Assembly (NCBI RefSeq): GCF_003131185.1
Contig: NZ_QFFU01000003.1
Span: 62,001 to 126,000 of the forward strand
DNA from: Pseudomonas ovata
GTDB taxonomy: Bacteria; Pseudomonadota; Gammaproteobacteria; Pseudomonadales; Pseudomonadaceae
Reading direction: 5' to 3'
Length of the DNA: 64,000 nucleotides
Below the pieces are notes generated by a model. It was not told the DNA's origin. It worked only from the letters and a program-made list of their open reading frames with translations, and did not search any database. The translations under genes and the position numbers were made by a program. Shown here piece by piece: positions 37,616 to 50,781 of this stretch; the stretch's first letter is position 1; each line of letters starts with the position of its first letter.

Positions 37616-38668
37616 CAAGCCGCCCGGCGCCGCCGGGCCGGCAACCGCCTGGCGGCTGGCCGGTGCCAGCACGTCCTGATCGACCGGTACGATCAGGATC
37701 GCGGCCCGCAAGCCACTGGCCACCCGCGGATTGGGAAAGATGATTCGCGTCCCCTTGTGCTCGATCACCCAACGTTTGCCACCGATGTCCTGCGCCAGCA
37801 CATAGCCTTTTTGCAACACTGAAAAATTCTCTACATCCTCGGGCAGGTGCAGCAGGAAACTCTCACTGTACTTGATCACCTCTTCAGACACCTGAAACAA
37901 CTGCAGCCCTTGCAGCGAATTGTCGGTTTCAGGCTCGCGGCCTTCGATCATCTGCATCAGGCGTTCGCGCAAGGCTGACAGGTCGACCTGCTGGTTTTGA
38001 CCAAAGGGCCGGGACTTGCCCAGCTCCAGCGTAAAGGCCTGGGCATCGAGTCGATCACAGGTGTAGGCGCTGAATACGGTGGAAGGCTTGCTCTGGATCA
38101 GCACGGCACCCATGCCTGCGGCGTGCAAACGCGCCAATTCGACACGCGAAGGCTGGCGCCCTTCTTTCCACGGGCACAGGGCAAACTGCTCGATCGCCGA
38201 GCCACGAATCGCCGTGTGCAGGTCGTAATGCACACGCTCGCGTCCGGGCAGGCTGAAAAAGCTGGCTGCCAGCCGTTCCAGCAGGCAGGCACGCAGCGCT
38301 TCAAGGCCACTGCTTTGCTCGTGACCGCCACTGAACAGCCGGTTGACGTCCTGCTCGACATAGCGCACCCCACGGCGCATGGCCTCAGGGTTGCCGAACA
38401 GGAAAAGAATGCGGGCCCGGGGCTTGAGTTCACCCCGGGCAATGGCGCGGATCAGCGCATCGAGCAGTTCGATGGGCGCGGTTTCGTTGCCATGGATGCC
38501 GGCCGACAGTAACAGGTCCAGGCCGTTGTCGCGGCCCTCGGGTGGCCGCACTTCCAGCGCGCCTTGGTCCAGCCAGCGCAGGCGTACGCCGCCGACGGTC
38601 AGTTGAGTCTTTTCTGCAGGCTCGCGGCCCGCCAGAGTCAGGTCAAGCAGTTTACCGAGGGCGAGCAT
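37595..38668 (-). CDS. astE: Succinylglutamate desuccinylase
   Basis: A 357-residue zinc hydrolase that cleaves N-succinylglutamate to succinate and glutamate, the last step of the arginine succinyltransferase pathway. The M14-like zinc site is visible as [16 protein letters not shown] (His, Glu) and [11 protein letters not shown] (His). ATG at 38668 ([12 protein letters not shown]) is the family start with GAGG upstream; the open frame runs 51 codons further without support. It is the last gene of the minus-strand ast operon. It carries 30 or so extra proline/alanine-rich residues at the C-terminus and overlaps gltL by 21 bases. Confidence 0.93.
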   Translation of the reverse strand: MLALGKLLDLTLAGREPAEKTQLTVGGVRLRWLDQGALEVRPPEGRDNGLDLLLSAGIHGNETAPIELLDALIRAIARGELKPRARILFLFGNPEAMRRGVRYVEQDVNRLFSGGHEQSSGLEALRACLLERLAASFFSLPGRERVHYDLHTAIRGSAIEQFALCPWKEGRQPSRVELARLHAAGMGAVLIQSKPSTVFSAYTCDRLDAQAFTLELGKSRPFGQNQQVDLSALRERLMQMIEGREPETDNSLQGLQLFQVSEEVIKYSESFLLHLPEDVENFSVLQKGYVLAQDIGGKRWVIEHKGTRIIFPNPRVASGLRAAILIVPVDQDVLAPASRQAVAGPAAPGGLSVLEDL

Positions 38669-38678
38669 AGGCAGATCC

Positions 38679-38963
38679 TCAATGGTTGCAGTCCGGACCG
38701 TGGACATGGTCGTCACCGGCGTCAGGGTCAGCCGGTTCCATCTCCAGCTGCAGGCTGACCAGGTTGGTGGCCAGCGGACGCAGCAGCAGGTTGGCGTACT
38801 CTTCGTCGTCCTCTTCGACATCGACCCCGATCAGCAACTGGCCACGGCCGTCCTGCTGGATCCACACTTGCTTGCCTTGCCAGACCACGGCCAGGCGCGT
38901 CGAAGAAATCTCGGTCTGCTTGCCGTCGGCATCTTCAAGAATCAACTGCAGGGTGTCGCTCAT
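38679..38963 (-). CDS. Small acidic protein in the ast operon, His/Cys-rich tail
   Basis: A 94-residue protein between astB and astE. The body has alternating hydrophobic strands ([44 protein letters not shown]), an acidic centre (VEEDDEEY) and a C-terminus [14 protein letters not shown] with three His and one Cys, a possible metal-binding tail. The same position holds an uncharacterised gene in other Pseudomonas ast/aru operons. It is 10 bases upstream of astE, so it is surely co-transcribed. Function unknown; a link to the zinc enzyme AstE is a guess. Confidence 0.8.
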   Translation of the reverse strand: MSDTLQLILEDADGKQTEISSTRLAVVWQGKQVWIQQDGRGQLLIGVDVEEDDEEYANLLLRPLATNLVSLQLEMEPADPDAGDDHVHGPDCNH

Positions 38964-39014
38964 AACGGGGATGCTCCAGGCAAATGAACCTCAGCGCACG
39001 ATCACGCTGTATCG

Positions 39015-40361
39015 TCAGTTCTGTTGAAAAGGGTAAACGGACCCCAGTGTAAGGATTTGCGTCAGTTGATCCAATGCCGTGCGGCATTCAAGCAGCAATT
39101 GCGGGTCGGCCAGGTCGTGTTCGTGCATGCGGTCGCGGTAATGCCGCGCCACCCAGCCGGTCAACTGTTCATACAGGGCCTCATTCAATATCACGCCCGG
39201 ATTGACCGCCGCCAGCTCCTGCTCATTCAGCACCACGCGCAAGCGCAGGCAGGCCGGCCCGCCACCGTTGCGCATGCTTTGCTTGAGGTCGAAGGCTTTG
39301 ACTTGCGCGACGGGACCACCCTCGGCCAACAGGCCTTGCAGGTAGCTCCAGACACGAGGGTTGTCCTGGCACTCCTGGGGCACCACCAGCAGCATCGAAC
39401 CGTCGCTTCGGGTCAATAACTGGCTGTTGAACAGGTAAGAGCGCACGGCATCGTCGACACTGACGGCGGCGCGCGGCACGACGACGGGCTGCAAGTGCCC
39501 ACCGACCCGCTCCAGTTTGCCGTGCAACTCGTCCAGCAGCGCCTGGCTGTGCAAAAAGGCGTCCTGGTGATACAGCAGCACCTGGCCATTGCCCACGGCG
39601 ATGACATCGTTGTGAAACACACCCTGATCGATCACCGACGGGTTCTGCTGGCCGAACACCACACGCTCATCGCTCAGCCCGTGCAGGCGTGCCACGGCTT
39701 TGGAGGCTTCCAGGGTCTGGCGCGCCGGGTACTTGTGCGGCGCGGTGTAGCGGGTGTCGAACGCGCTGCGGCCAAAAACGAAGAATTCGACGCCGGGCTG
39801 GCCATGGTCGCGGCACAGCCGGGTATGGTTGGCCGCGCCCTCGTCGCCAAATTGAGTCACGTCCGGCAGCGCCGGATGATGGGCAAAATACCGGGCATCG
39901 GCGAACATCGCCTCCAGCAGCCGGCGGGTGGTCGGATGCTCCAGGCTGCGGTGGTATTTGCAATTGAGGTTGGCGGCGGTGAAATGCACCCGGCCATCGG
40001 CGGTGTCGGCGCTGGGGCTGACGGTGGCGGCGTTGGCCACCCACATGCTCGATGCTGAACAGGTCGCCGCCAGCAACGGCATGTCCTGGCGCGCGGCCTT
40101 CTCGATGACCTGCGCATCACTGCCGGCAAAGCCCAGGCGGCGCAGGCTGGCCACGTCCGGGCGCTCTTGCGGGGCGATCAGCCCCTGGGTAAAGCCCAGA
40201 TCCATCAGGGCCTTCATCTTTGCCAGGCCCTGCAAGGCGGCTTCACGCGGGTTGGAGCTGAGCTGGCTGTTGTTCTGCGAGGCCACGTTGCCGTAGGACA
40301 ACCCCCCATAGTTGTGGGTCGGACCCACCAGGCCGTCAAAATTGACTTCACGGGTTTTCAT
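39015..40361 (-). CDS. astB: N-succinylarginine dihydrolase
   Basis: A 448-residue amidinotransferase-fold enzyme that hydrolyses N-succinylarginine to succinylornithine, 2 NH3 and CO2. It begins [25 protein letters not shown], the AstB hallmark. Catalytic His is in [12 protein letters not shown], and the nucleophilic Cys is in [15 protein letters not shown]. Start at 40361 is the family start; an in-frame ATG five codons earlier is possible. It lies between astD and the small acidic protein. Confidence 0.95.
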   Translation of the reverse strand: MKTREVNFDGLVGPTHNYGGLSYGNVASQNNSQLSSNPREAALQGLAKMKALMDLGFTQGLIAPQERPDVASLRRLGFAGSDAQVIEKAARQDMPLLAATCSASSMWVANAATVSPSADTADGRVHFTAANLNCKYHRSLEHPTTRRLLEAMFADARYFAHHPALPDVTQFGDEGAANHTRLCRDHGQPGVEFFVFGRSAFDTRYTAPHKYPARQTLEASKAVARLHGLSDERVVFGQQNPSVIDQGVFHNDVIAVGNGQVLLYHQDAFLHSQALLDELHGKLERVGGHLQPVVVPRAAVSVDDAVRSYLFNSQLLTRSDGSMLLVVPQECQDNPRVWSYLQGLLAEGGPVAQVKAFDLKQSMRNGGGPACLRLRVVLNEQELAAVNPGVILNEALYEQLTGWVARHYRDRMHEHDLADPQLLLECRTALDQLTQILTLGSVYPFQQN

Positions 40362-40410
40362 CAAGCACGGCTCCATGGATCTGTTTTTTATCAGGCCGAC
40401 ACCCGGACAC

Positions 40411-42893
<2,483 letters not shown>

Positions 42894-42947
42894 GTTTTCT
42901 CCTCATGAGGCTCTGCGAGCCCCGACAAACGAACCGACCGCTGCCAG

Positions 42948-43979
42948 TCAGACCGCGACAATGCGCACACTGGCGCCTTCACCGACACCCAGTGCCTCAG
43001 CGGCCTGCGTATTGAGCACCACCGGACGCCCCGGGGCCCAGTCCAGCTCCAGCAAGACCGCCCGGTAATCCTGCAGCAGGTCGTTGGCGACCAGGTACGG
43101 TCGCCCGCCACGCACGACCTCAGCGCCCTGCCCGACCTGGATCTTGACCGGCACCAGGCGGCTCTGGGCAATCGAGCGGATCCCTGAAGTACGTGCATGC
43201 AAGGTGGGACCGCCATCGAAGATATCGATGTAATGGTCGGTCTCGAAACCTTCGCGCATCAAGATATCGAAAGTGACTTGCGCACGCGGATGCACCTGAC
43301 CCATGGCCTCTTGCGCATCATCAGACAGCAAGGGCACATAGATGGGGTAATGCGGCATCAGTTCGGCCAGGAAGGTCCGGCTCTTGAGCCCGCAGAGGCG
43401 CTCGGCGTCGGCGTAGTTGAGGTCGAAGAAGTGTCGCCCGATCGAGTCCCAGAACGGCGAATCGCCATGCTCGTCGCTGTAGCCGACGATTTCGGTGACC
43501 ACCGAGTCGGCAAAGCGCTCGGGATGACTGGCAATGAACAGCAACCGGCCACGGGAGTTGAGTTCCGACCAGGCACTGCCGACCAGTTCGGGAATGACAT
43601 AGAAACTGGTCAACAGGCTGTTGCCGGTCAGGTCGTGACACAGCGACAGTACGTGTGTCTTGTTGTGAATCTTCAGTTCACGCGAGGCGTGGACGAACGT
43701 CTCGTTACGAAAGCTGTAGAACGGCTCGGAATAGCCCGCCGAGGCGACGATGCCCGAGCAGCCCACCAGGCGACCGGTGTCGCTGTCTTCAAGGACGAAA
43801 AAGTAGGTTTCCTCGCCGTTGAAGCTCACTTCGGCGGCAAACGAAGACTCCGAAGCGACAATCTTGTCGCCCAGCCGACCGGCATCGTCAGGCAGGGACG
43901 TGACACCGATCGGGCTGTCAGCGGCCAGCCGCTGGACCTCGGCCAGGTCAGCCATTTGCGCGGGGCGCATCACCAGCAT
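42948..43979 (-). CDS. aruF: Arginine/ornithine N-succinyltransferase alpha subunit
   Basis: A 343-residue paralogue of the AstA/AruG chain. It begins MLVMRPAQMADLAEVQRLAADSPIGVTSLP; YFFVLEDSDTGRLVGCSGI, GNSLLTSFYVIPE and DIFDGGPTLHARTSGIRSI follow the same plan. In P. aeruginosa AruF pairs with AruG and extends activity to ornithine. It is separated from astC by a repeat element of 142 bp. Confidence 0.93.
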   Translation of the reverse strand: MLVMRPAQMADLAEVQRLAADSPIGVTSLPDDAGRLGDKIVASESSFAAEVSFNGEETYFFVLEDSDTGRLVGCSGIVASAGYSEPFYSFRNETFVHASRELKIHNKTHVLSLCHDLTGNSLLTSFYVIPELVGSAWSELNSRGRLLFIASHPERFADSVVTEIVGYSDEHGDSPFWDSIGRHFFDLNYADAERLCGLKSRTFLAELMPHYPIYVPLLSDDAQEAMGQVHPRAQVTFDILMREGFETDHYIDIFDGGPTLHARTSGIRSIAQSRLVPVKIQVGQGAEVVRGGRPYLVANDLLQDYRAVLLELDWAPGRPVVLNTQAAEALGVGEGASVRIVAV

Positions 43980-44037
43980 GGTGTCACTCCTTGGCGTTCA
44001 GTAAATGGGATATTCGGTAGCAACCGGTGCAATCGTT

Positions 44038-44179
44038 GTAGGAGCGCGCTCTGCCCGCGACCGGCTGCGTTAGCAGTCGTAAATTTGTGGCGTTTCACAG
44101 ATTTACAGTCGTAAATTTGTGGCGTCTCGTCAATTTTGCGAGCGCTGCGCACTCGGTCGCGGGCAGAGCGCGCTCCTAC
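44038..44179. repeat. REPIN-like element, copy 3, between astC and aruF
   Basis: The termini are GTAGGAGCGCGCTCTGCCC and GGGCAGAGCGCGCTCCTAC. A 32-bp inner unit beginning CAGTCGTAAATTTGTGGCGT occurs twice (44074 and 44106), the second copy slightly diverged. It lies inside the ast operon, where the hairpin could change the stability of the astC part of the message. Confidence 0.85.
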
Positions 44180-44185
44180 GCCCTG

Positions 44186-45521
<1,336 letters not shown>

Positions 45522-45533
45522 CGGTTTTATCCG

Positions 45534-46529
45534 TCAACCGCGCTCGGCCGGCACCGACGACAGTTCGAACGGGCTGTTGCTGCGCCGCTGGTTGCGGTCT
45601 TCGCGCGGGGTGGCACCAAAGAAATTGCGGTAGGCGCTGGAAAAGTGCGGCCCCGAGGAGAAACCGCACGACAGGCCGATCTGGATGATCGACTTGCTGG
45701 TCTGCATCAGCATCTGGCGGGCCTTGTTCAGGCGCAGCTCCAGGTAATACTGGCTCGGAACGCGATTGAGGTACTGCTTGAAGATGCGCTCCAGTTGCCG
45801 GCGCGACACGCAGACATGCTGGGCGATTTCATCGGTGGTCAGCGGCTCTTCGATATTGGCTTCCATCAGCAGCACCGCCTGGGTCAGCTTCGGATGGCTG
45901 GAGCCCAGGCGATTCTGCAAGGGAATGCGCTGGCGCTCGCCGCCTTCGCGGATGCGCTCGACCACCAGCTCTTCGGACACCGCACCGGCCAGTTCCGCGC
46001 CGTGATCACGCGACAGCACGGCCAGCAACAGGTCCAGCACCGACAACCCGCCACAGGCGCTCAGCCGGTCGCGATCCCAGTCAAACAGATGACTGGTGGC
46101 AATCACCTTGGGAAAGCGCTCGCTGAAGTCATCCTGCCAGCGCCAGTGCACCGCTGCCCGATAACCATCGAGCAACCCCAGCATGGCCAACGGGTAGACG
46201 CCTGCCGACAGACCGCCGACCAGGCAGCCACTGCGCACCAGTTGCTTGATCGCGCTGCCCAGCGCCGGCGCAACGGCCGTCGGCGGCTCATCGGCAATCA
46301 CGAACAACTTTTGCAGGCCCTCAAGGCGCGCTGTGCTCCACAGCTCGCCGGGCAGGCGCCAGTCCGCCGCACCGGCGCCAGCCTCGATCGCTTCGGCGTG
46401 CAGGATCACCCGCTCGTACGACACGTCGGGATGGACATGCTGGGCGACGCTCAAGGCTTCTTCAGCCAGCGCCAGGGTCAGGGCCTTGGTGCCGGGCCAG
46501 ATGAGAAAACCTATTCGATGGGCAGTCAT
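45534..46529 (-). CDS. argR: Arginine-responsive AraC-family regulator ArgR
   Basis: A 331-residue regulator of the AraC/XylS family, not related to the hexameric E. coli ArgR. The N-terminal DJ-1/PfpI-like amidotransferase domain starts HRIGFLIWPGTKALTLALAEEALSVA. The C-terminal double helix-turn-helix reads TTDEIAQHVCVSRRQLERIFKQYL and IIQIGLSCGFSSGPHFSSAYRNFFGATPRE. ATG at 46529 is preferred over the frame opening at 46607. It follows aotP by 102 bases and precedes astC, as in P. aeruginosa, where it activates aot and aru genes. Confidence 0.94.
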   Translation of the reverse strand: MTAHRIGFLIWPGTKALTLALAEEALSVAQHVHPDVSYERVILHAEAIEAGAGAADWRLPGELWSTARLEGLQKLFVIADEPPTAVAPALGSAIKQLVRSGCLVGGLSAGVYPLAMLGLLDGYRAAVHWRWQDDFSERFPKVIATSHLFDWDRDRLSACGGLSVLDLLLAVLSRDHGAELAGAVSEELVVERIREGGERQRIPLQNRLGSSHPKLTQAVLLMEANIEEPLTTDEIAQHVCVSRRQLERIFKQYLNRVPSQYYLELRLNKARQMLMQTSKSIIQIGLSCGFSSGPHFSSAYRNFFGATPREDRNQRRSNSPFELSSVPAERG

Positions 46530-46613
46530 TGGGACATCCAGTACGTATCGCCACTCAACGGAACTCTGTCGCCCCCAGGGGCCGACGCAGCATGCCTTGT
46601 TCCACATCCAAAA

Positions 46614-46628
46614 GCACCAATCTGGTGC
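46614..46628. promoter_or_regulatory. NtrC-like palindrome between aotP and argR
   Basis: GCACCA-ATC-TGGTGC is a perfect 6+6 palindrome resembling the NtrC binding site (TGCACC...GGTGCA). It sits just after the aotP stop codon and 85 bases before argR. I see no clear sigma-54 promoter between it and argR. Confidence 0.5.
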
Positions 46629-46631
46629 AAA

Positions 46632-47396
46632 TCACTTCAGGCTTCCCGACAGGAACTGCTGTAACCGCTCCGATTGCGGATTGCTCAGCACTTCACGCGG
46701 GTCACCATGCTCCTGCACCAGCCCCTGATGCAGGAATACCAGTTGGTTGGACACTTCGCGGGCAAAGCCCATTTCGTGGGTCACCACCACCATGGTCCGG
46801 CCTTCCTGGGCCAGGCTCTGCATGACCTTGAGCACGTCACCCACCAGCTCAGGGTCCAGCGCCGAAGTCGGCTCGTCGAACAGCATCACCTCAGGCTCCA
46901 TCGCCAGCGCCCGGGCAATGGCCACGCGCTGCTGCTCACCCCCGGACATATGCCCGGGGTAGGCGTCCTTGCGATGCGCCACACCGACCCGGGCCAGATA
47001 ATGCTCGGCCTTTTCCAGCGCCTCGCGGCGCGGCACGCCAAGGACCTGCACCGGGGCTTCGATAACGTTTTCCAGGGCGGTCATGTGCGCCCACAGGTTG
47101 AAGTGCTGAAACACCATGGTCAGCCGCGAGCGCATGCGCTGGAGCTGTTTAGGCTCGGCGGCGTGCAGGCTGCCGTCCTTGCCGGGCACCAGACGCAGTT
47201 CCTCGCCATTGAGCAGGATCTTGCCGGCATGGGGCTGTTCAAGCAGGTTGATGCAACGCAGGAAGGTACTCTTGCCCGAGCCACTGGAACCGATGATGCT
47301 GATGACATCCCCGGCCCGGGCGGTCAGAGACACACCCTTGAGCACCTCGTGGGTGCCATAGCGCTTGTGCAGATCCTGGACTTGCAGTTTGATCAT
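46632..47396 (-). CDS. aotP: Arginine/ornithine ABC transporter ATPase
   Basis: A 254-residue HisP-type ATPase. Walker [11 protein letters not shown]-loop [12 protein letters not shown], signature [15 protein letters not shown], Walker [14 protein letters not shown] and the H-loop VTHEMGFAR are intact. The lid segment [20 protein letters not shown] is typical of the HisP/AotP group. ATG at 47396 is the family start. It works with AotJ, AotM and AotQ. Confidence 0.94.
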   Translation of the reverse strand: MIKLQVQDLHKRYGTHEVLKGVSLTARAGDVISIIGSSGSGKSTFLRCINLLEQPHAGKILLNGEELRLVPGKDGSLHAAEPKQLQRMRSRLTMVFQHFNLWAHMTALENVIEAPVQVLGVPRREALEKAEHYLARVGVAHRKDAYPGHMSGGEQQRVAIARALAMEPEVMLFDEPTSALDPELVGDVLKVMQSLAQEGRTMVVVTHEMGFAREVSNQLVFLHQGLVQEHGDPREVLSNPQSERLQQFLSGSLK

Positions 47397-47418
47397 CTGA
47401 GAGTTCTCGAAAATACGG

Positions 47419-48531
47419 TCAGTCGCTGAGCAGGCGCCCGTGTCGTCGCGCCGTGCGCCCCGCCACCTTGGCCAGCCAGAAACCGGGTTGAGCGTAACGA
47501 AGCCGCTCGACGGCGAACAACACGCCGGCAGTGGACGAACACACGGTGCTGGCCTGGTCGGACAGCGGGTCGATGACCTCGAACAACGGTTCGCCCGCCT
47601 CGACCCAGACACCCGGCGCACGCAGGTAAGTCACCACACCCGGGTGCGGTGCATGAATCAGTTCGGTGCCTTCGAAGGGCATGCCTTCGCACGGCTCACC
47701 CGCCGGGGCCGCCACGTCTCCATCGATCAGGCCCTGTTCGGCAAGAAACGCCAGGATGCCCTCGGCATGCGCGCAGGCCTGGGCCTGGCCGGTGTCGGCC
47801 TGACCGCCCAGCTCCAGCGTGGTCGCAAGGCACGCCAGGGGAATCTGCGCCTGCGGGAAAATGCGCGACAGGCGCAGCCACGGCAGCGAGCAGGCCTCAT
47901 CGAACGAGCTGCCACCCGAATCTTCAGCCAGCAAGGCGACGGTCATGCGCAAGTGCGCCGACAGCGAGCGCCACTGCGGCCAGTGCTGCGGCAAGGCATA
48001 CATATGCAATGACGCCTCGGCATCGCAATGCAGGTCCAGCACCACATCGGCGTCGCAGGCATGGCTGAGCAGTAACCGCTGCAAGCCTTCCAGCTCGCTT
48101 TGCGCCGCCGGTAGCCCGGCCAGCGCCTCACGCATGGCCTGACGGATCATCTGCACGTTGGCCCGCGGATCATCGCCCAGCCGGCCTTCGAGTTGCGCGG
48201 CCACCGGCTCGCTCAGCTCGGCAAAGTCGCGGTTGAAATTCTTGCCGCTGCCGAACTCGAAACGCCCTTGATGCGCGCCCTGGATCAACTGGCCCAGCCC
48301 CAGCGGGTTGGCCACCGGCACCAGCTCGATAATGCCTTTGAGCCGGCCTTGGGCTTCAAGCTCGACCAGGCGCTTTTTCAGTTCCCAGGCGGTGCGCATG
48401 CCGGGCAACTCATCGGCGTGCAGGCTGGCCTGCAGATAAGCCTTGCGCTCGCCGGCGCCGAAACGGAAGACGCTCAAGTGGCGCTGGGTGCCAAGGGTGC
48501 TCCATGGCAGTGGGTGATCGATTCGTTGCAT
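47419..48531 (-). CDS. aotO: AotO, succinylglutamate desuccinylase-like zinc hydrolase
   Basis: A 370-residue member of the AstE/aspartoacylase (M14) family encoded between transporter genes. The zinc site appears as ASLHADELPGMRTAWEL (His, Glu) and VVLDLHCDAEASLH (His), with Glu in ATTLELGGQAD. P. aeruginosa has the same gene (aotO) in the same place; it is not needed for transport there, and its substrate is unknown to me. It starts one base after the aotM stop. A role in trimming acylated arginine derivatives is a guess from the family. Confidence 0.88.
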   Translation of the reverse strand: MQRIDHPLPWSTLGTQRHLSVFRFGAGERKAYLQASLHADELPGMRTAWELKKRLVELEAQGRLKGIIELVPVANPLGLGQLIQGAHQGRFEFGSGKNFNRDFAELSEPVAAQLEGRLGDDPRANVQMIRQAMREALAGLPAAQSELEGLQRLLLSHACDADVVLDLHCDAEASLHMYALPQHWPQWRSLSAHLRMTVALLAEDSGGSSFDEACSLPWLRLSRIFPQAQIPLACLATTLELGGQADTGQAQACAHAEGILAFLAEQGLIDGDVAAPAGEPCEGMPFEGTELIHAPHPGVVTYLRAPGVWVEAGEPLFEVIDPLSDQASTVCSSTAGVLFAVERLRYAQPGFWLAKVAGRTARRHGRLLSD

Positions 48532-48532
48532 G

Positions 48533-49231
48533 TCAGACCTTCCTTGGGGCCAGGTAACCCAGCCAGCGCCGCTCAGCCAGCCTGAACAGCCGCACGAGAA
48601 TGAAAGTCAGGCACAGATAGAAAACGCCTGCGGTGATATAGGCCTCGAAAGGCAGGTAATACTGGGCATTGACCGTGCGTGCAGCACCGGTCAGGTCGAT
48701 CAGGGTCACGATCGACGCCAGGCTGGTGGCCTGCATCATCATCAGCACTTCGTTGCTGTACTGCGGCAAGGCCCGGCGCATGGCCGACGGCAACAGGATG
48801 CGCCGGTACAGGGTGACCGATGACATGCCCATGGCCCGCGCGGCCTCGATCTCGCCGGCCGGCGTGGCCCTGAGGCTGCCGGCCACGATCTCGGCGGTGT
48901 AGGCGCTGGTGTTGATGGCAAACGCCAGGCACGCACAGAAGGTCGCGCTGGACAGCCATGGCCACAGGTAACTGTCGCGCACCCCTTCGAACTGCGCCAG
49001 CCCGTAGTAGATCAGAAACAACTGCACCAGCATCGGCGTGCCACGAATCACATAGGTGTACAGCCACGCCGGGAAGTTGATCCAGCGGTTCTTCGATACG
49101 CGCATGATGCCCAGCGGCAGCGCCGCGAGCAGGCCGAAGAACAGGGAAATCCCCAGCAGCTTGAGGGTGACCAGCAGGCCGCCCAGGTACAGCGGCAGGC
49201 TGTCCCAGATCACGTTGTAGTCGAACATCAT
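48533..49231 (-). CDS. aotM: Arginine/ornithine ABC permease AotM
   Basis: A 232-residue HisM-type permease. YVIRGTPMLVQLFLIYYGL and the EAA loop GEIEAARAMGMSSVTLYRRILLPSAMRRALPQYS are clear, and about five hydrophobic helices are visible. It overlaps aotQ by 4 bases, so the pair is translationally coupled. Confidence 0.93.
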   Translation of the reverse strand: MMFDYNVIWDSLPLYLGGLLVTLKLLGISLFFGLLAALPLGIMRVSKNRWINFPAWLYTYVIRGTPMLVQLFLIYYGLAQFEGVRDSYLWPWLSSATFCACLAFAINTSAYTAEIVAGSLRATPAGEIEAARAMGMSSVTLYRRILLPSAMRRALPQYSNEVLMMMQATSLASIVTLIDLTGAARTVNAQYYLPFEAYITAGVFYLCLTFILVRLFRLAERRWLGYLAPRKV

Positions 49232-49917
49232 AGGTCAGCCGCCCTTACGCCCACGCTGTAGCGTTTTTCCAGATAGCGCAGCACCAGCAACGAAACGCTG
49301 GTGATCAGCAGGTACAACGCCGCCACCGTCAGAAAGAACGTGAAGGGTTCGCGGGTGGCATCGGCGGCCTGCTTGGCCTTGAACATCATGTCCTGCAAGC
49401 CGACCACGGAAATCAGCGCCGTGGCCTTGACCAGCACCAGCCAGTTATTGGTGAAGCCGGGAATGGCCAGGCGCACCATCTGCGGCACCTGGACACGCCG
49501 GAACACCTGGAAGCGGCTCATGCCATACGCGGCACCGGCCTCGGCCTGTCCCTTGGGAATGCCCAGGAAGGCGCCACGAAAAGTCTCGGACAAATAGGCA
49601 CCGAAGATGAAGCCCAGGGTGCAGATACCGGCGCCCAAGGGGTTGAGATCGATGTACTCGTCGTAGCCGAGCAACGGCCCGACGCGGTTGATCAGGTCCT
49701 GGCCGCCATAGAAGATCAGCAGGATCAGCACCAGGTCGGGAATCCCGCGCACCACGGTGCTGTACAAGTCACCCAGCCAGGCCAGCCAGCGCACTGGCGA
49801 CAGGCGTATGGCCACGCCGATCAGCCCCAGGACGATGGCCAGCGCCATCGACGCCAGGGCCAATTGCAGGGTCAGCCAGGTGCCTTCGAGGATCACGGCC
49901 CCGTAGCCTTTCAACAT
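49228..49917 (-). CDS. aotQ: Arginine/ornithine ABC permease AotQ
   Basis: A 229-residue HisQ-type permease with STVVRGIPDLVLILLIFYGGQ and the EAA loop GQAEAGAAYGMSRFQVFRRVQVPQMVRLAIPGF. It forms the membrane channel with AotM. It is separated from aotJ by 87 bases that contain a hairpin. Confidence 0.93.
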   Translation of the reverse strand: MLKGYGAVILEGTWLTLQLALASMALAIVLGLIGVAIRLSPVRWLAWLGDLYSTVVRGIPDLVLILLIFYGGQDLINRVGPLLGYDEYIDLNPLGAGICTLGFIFGAYLSETFRGAFLGIPKGQAEAGAAYGMSRFQVFRRVQVPQMVRLAIPGFTNNWLVLVKATALISVVGLQDMMFKAKQAADATREPFTFFLTVAALYLLITSVSLLVLRYLEKRYSVGVRAADL

Positions 49918-49945
49918 GGTGTACGGCCCTCAAGCATGAAGATAA

Positions 49946-49984
49946 AAAATGGCGCAAGCAGGATGTCCCGGCTTGCGCCATTTT
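49946..49984 (-). terminator. Hairpin between aotJ and aotQ, partial terminator
   Basis: A perfect 14-bp stem AAAATGGCGCAAGC/GCTTGCGCCATTTT with an 11-base loop. On the minus strand it ends with TTTT, like a Rho-independent terminator. Read-through would give less permease and ATPase than binding protein, the usual ratio in such importers. Confidence 0.75.
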
Positions 49985-50004
49985 CGACAGTGACTGGCGA
50001 GGTT

Positions 50005-50781
50005 TTACTGGCCGTAGATATCAAAATCGAAATATTTGTCCTGGATGGCCTTGTACTTGCCATTGGCGCGAATGGCCGCGATAGCCGCGTTCAGACGCTC
50101 CAGATTCTCTTTGTCACCCTTGCGCACGGCAATGCCGATGCCTTCGCCGAAGTACTTGGGATCGGTGAAGGACGGGCCGACGAAGGCGTAGCCCTTGCCC
50201 GAATCGGTCTTCAGGAAGCCGTCCTGCAGCAGCGTGGCGTCAGCCAGGGTGCCATCCAGACGACCGGCGCCGATGTCCAGGTAGATTTCGTTCTGCGAAC
50301 CATACGGTTTGACCACGGCACCCAGCGGCGCCAGCACTTCGCGGGCATAGCGCTCATGGATGGAGCCGCGCTGCACGCCGATGTTCTTGCCCTTGAGTTC
50401 GGTCAGGCCGTCGCTGACCACTACACCGTCCTTCATGACCAGGCGTGCCGGGGAATTGTAGTACTTGCCGGTGAAGTCCACGGACTTCTTGCGATCGTCC
50501 GTGATGGACATCGACGACAGGATGGCGTCGATCTTGCGCACTTTCAGTGCCGGGATCAAACCGTCGAATTCCTGCTCGACCCAGGTGCACTTGGCTTTCA
50601 TTTCTTCGCACAGGGCGTTGCCGATGTCGTAGTCGAACCCGACGATACTGCCATCGGCAGTCTTGGAGGCGAACGGAGGGTAAGCGGCTTCGATACCGAT
50701 CTTCAGTGGTTTTTCATCGGCAAAAACCGGCTGCGCGAGCACAGACAATGCCAGTGCGCCGAAAAGCATGAGCTTTTTCAT
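50005..50781 (-). CDS. aotJ: Arginine/ornithine-binding periplasmic protein
   Basis: A 258-residue solute-binding protein of the lysine/arginine/ornithine group. A signal peptide of 21 residues ends [48 protein letters not shown] is the classic lobe I start with the conserved Cys pair (LC, KC), and the end YFDFDIYGQ is typical of the LAO/AotJ family. First gene of the aot operon, with an ArgR-like operator 150-190 bases upstream. Confidence 0.94.
   Translation of the reverse strand: MKKLMLFGALALSVLAQPVFADEKPLKIGIEAAYPPFASKTADGSIVGFDYDIGNALCEEMKAKCTWVEQEFDGLIPALKVRKIDAILSSMSITDDRKKSVDFTGKYYNSPARLVMKDGVVVSDGLTELKGKNIGVQRGSIHERYAREVLAPLGAVVKPYGSQNEIYLDIGAGRLDGTLADATLLQDGFLKTDSGKGYAFVGPSFTDPKYFGEGIGIAVRKGDKENLERLNAAIAAIRANGKYKAIQDKYFDFDIYGQ

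Noticed and set aside
46530-46612. Sigma-54 -24/-12 promoter for argR paired with the NtrC-like site
   Set aside because: The best candidate (TGGCGATACGTACTGG) does not have GC at the -12 position and lies too near the start codon.
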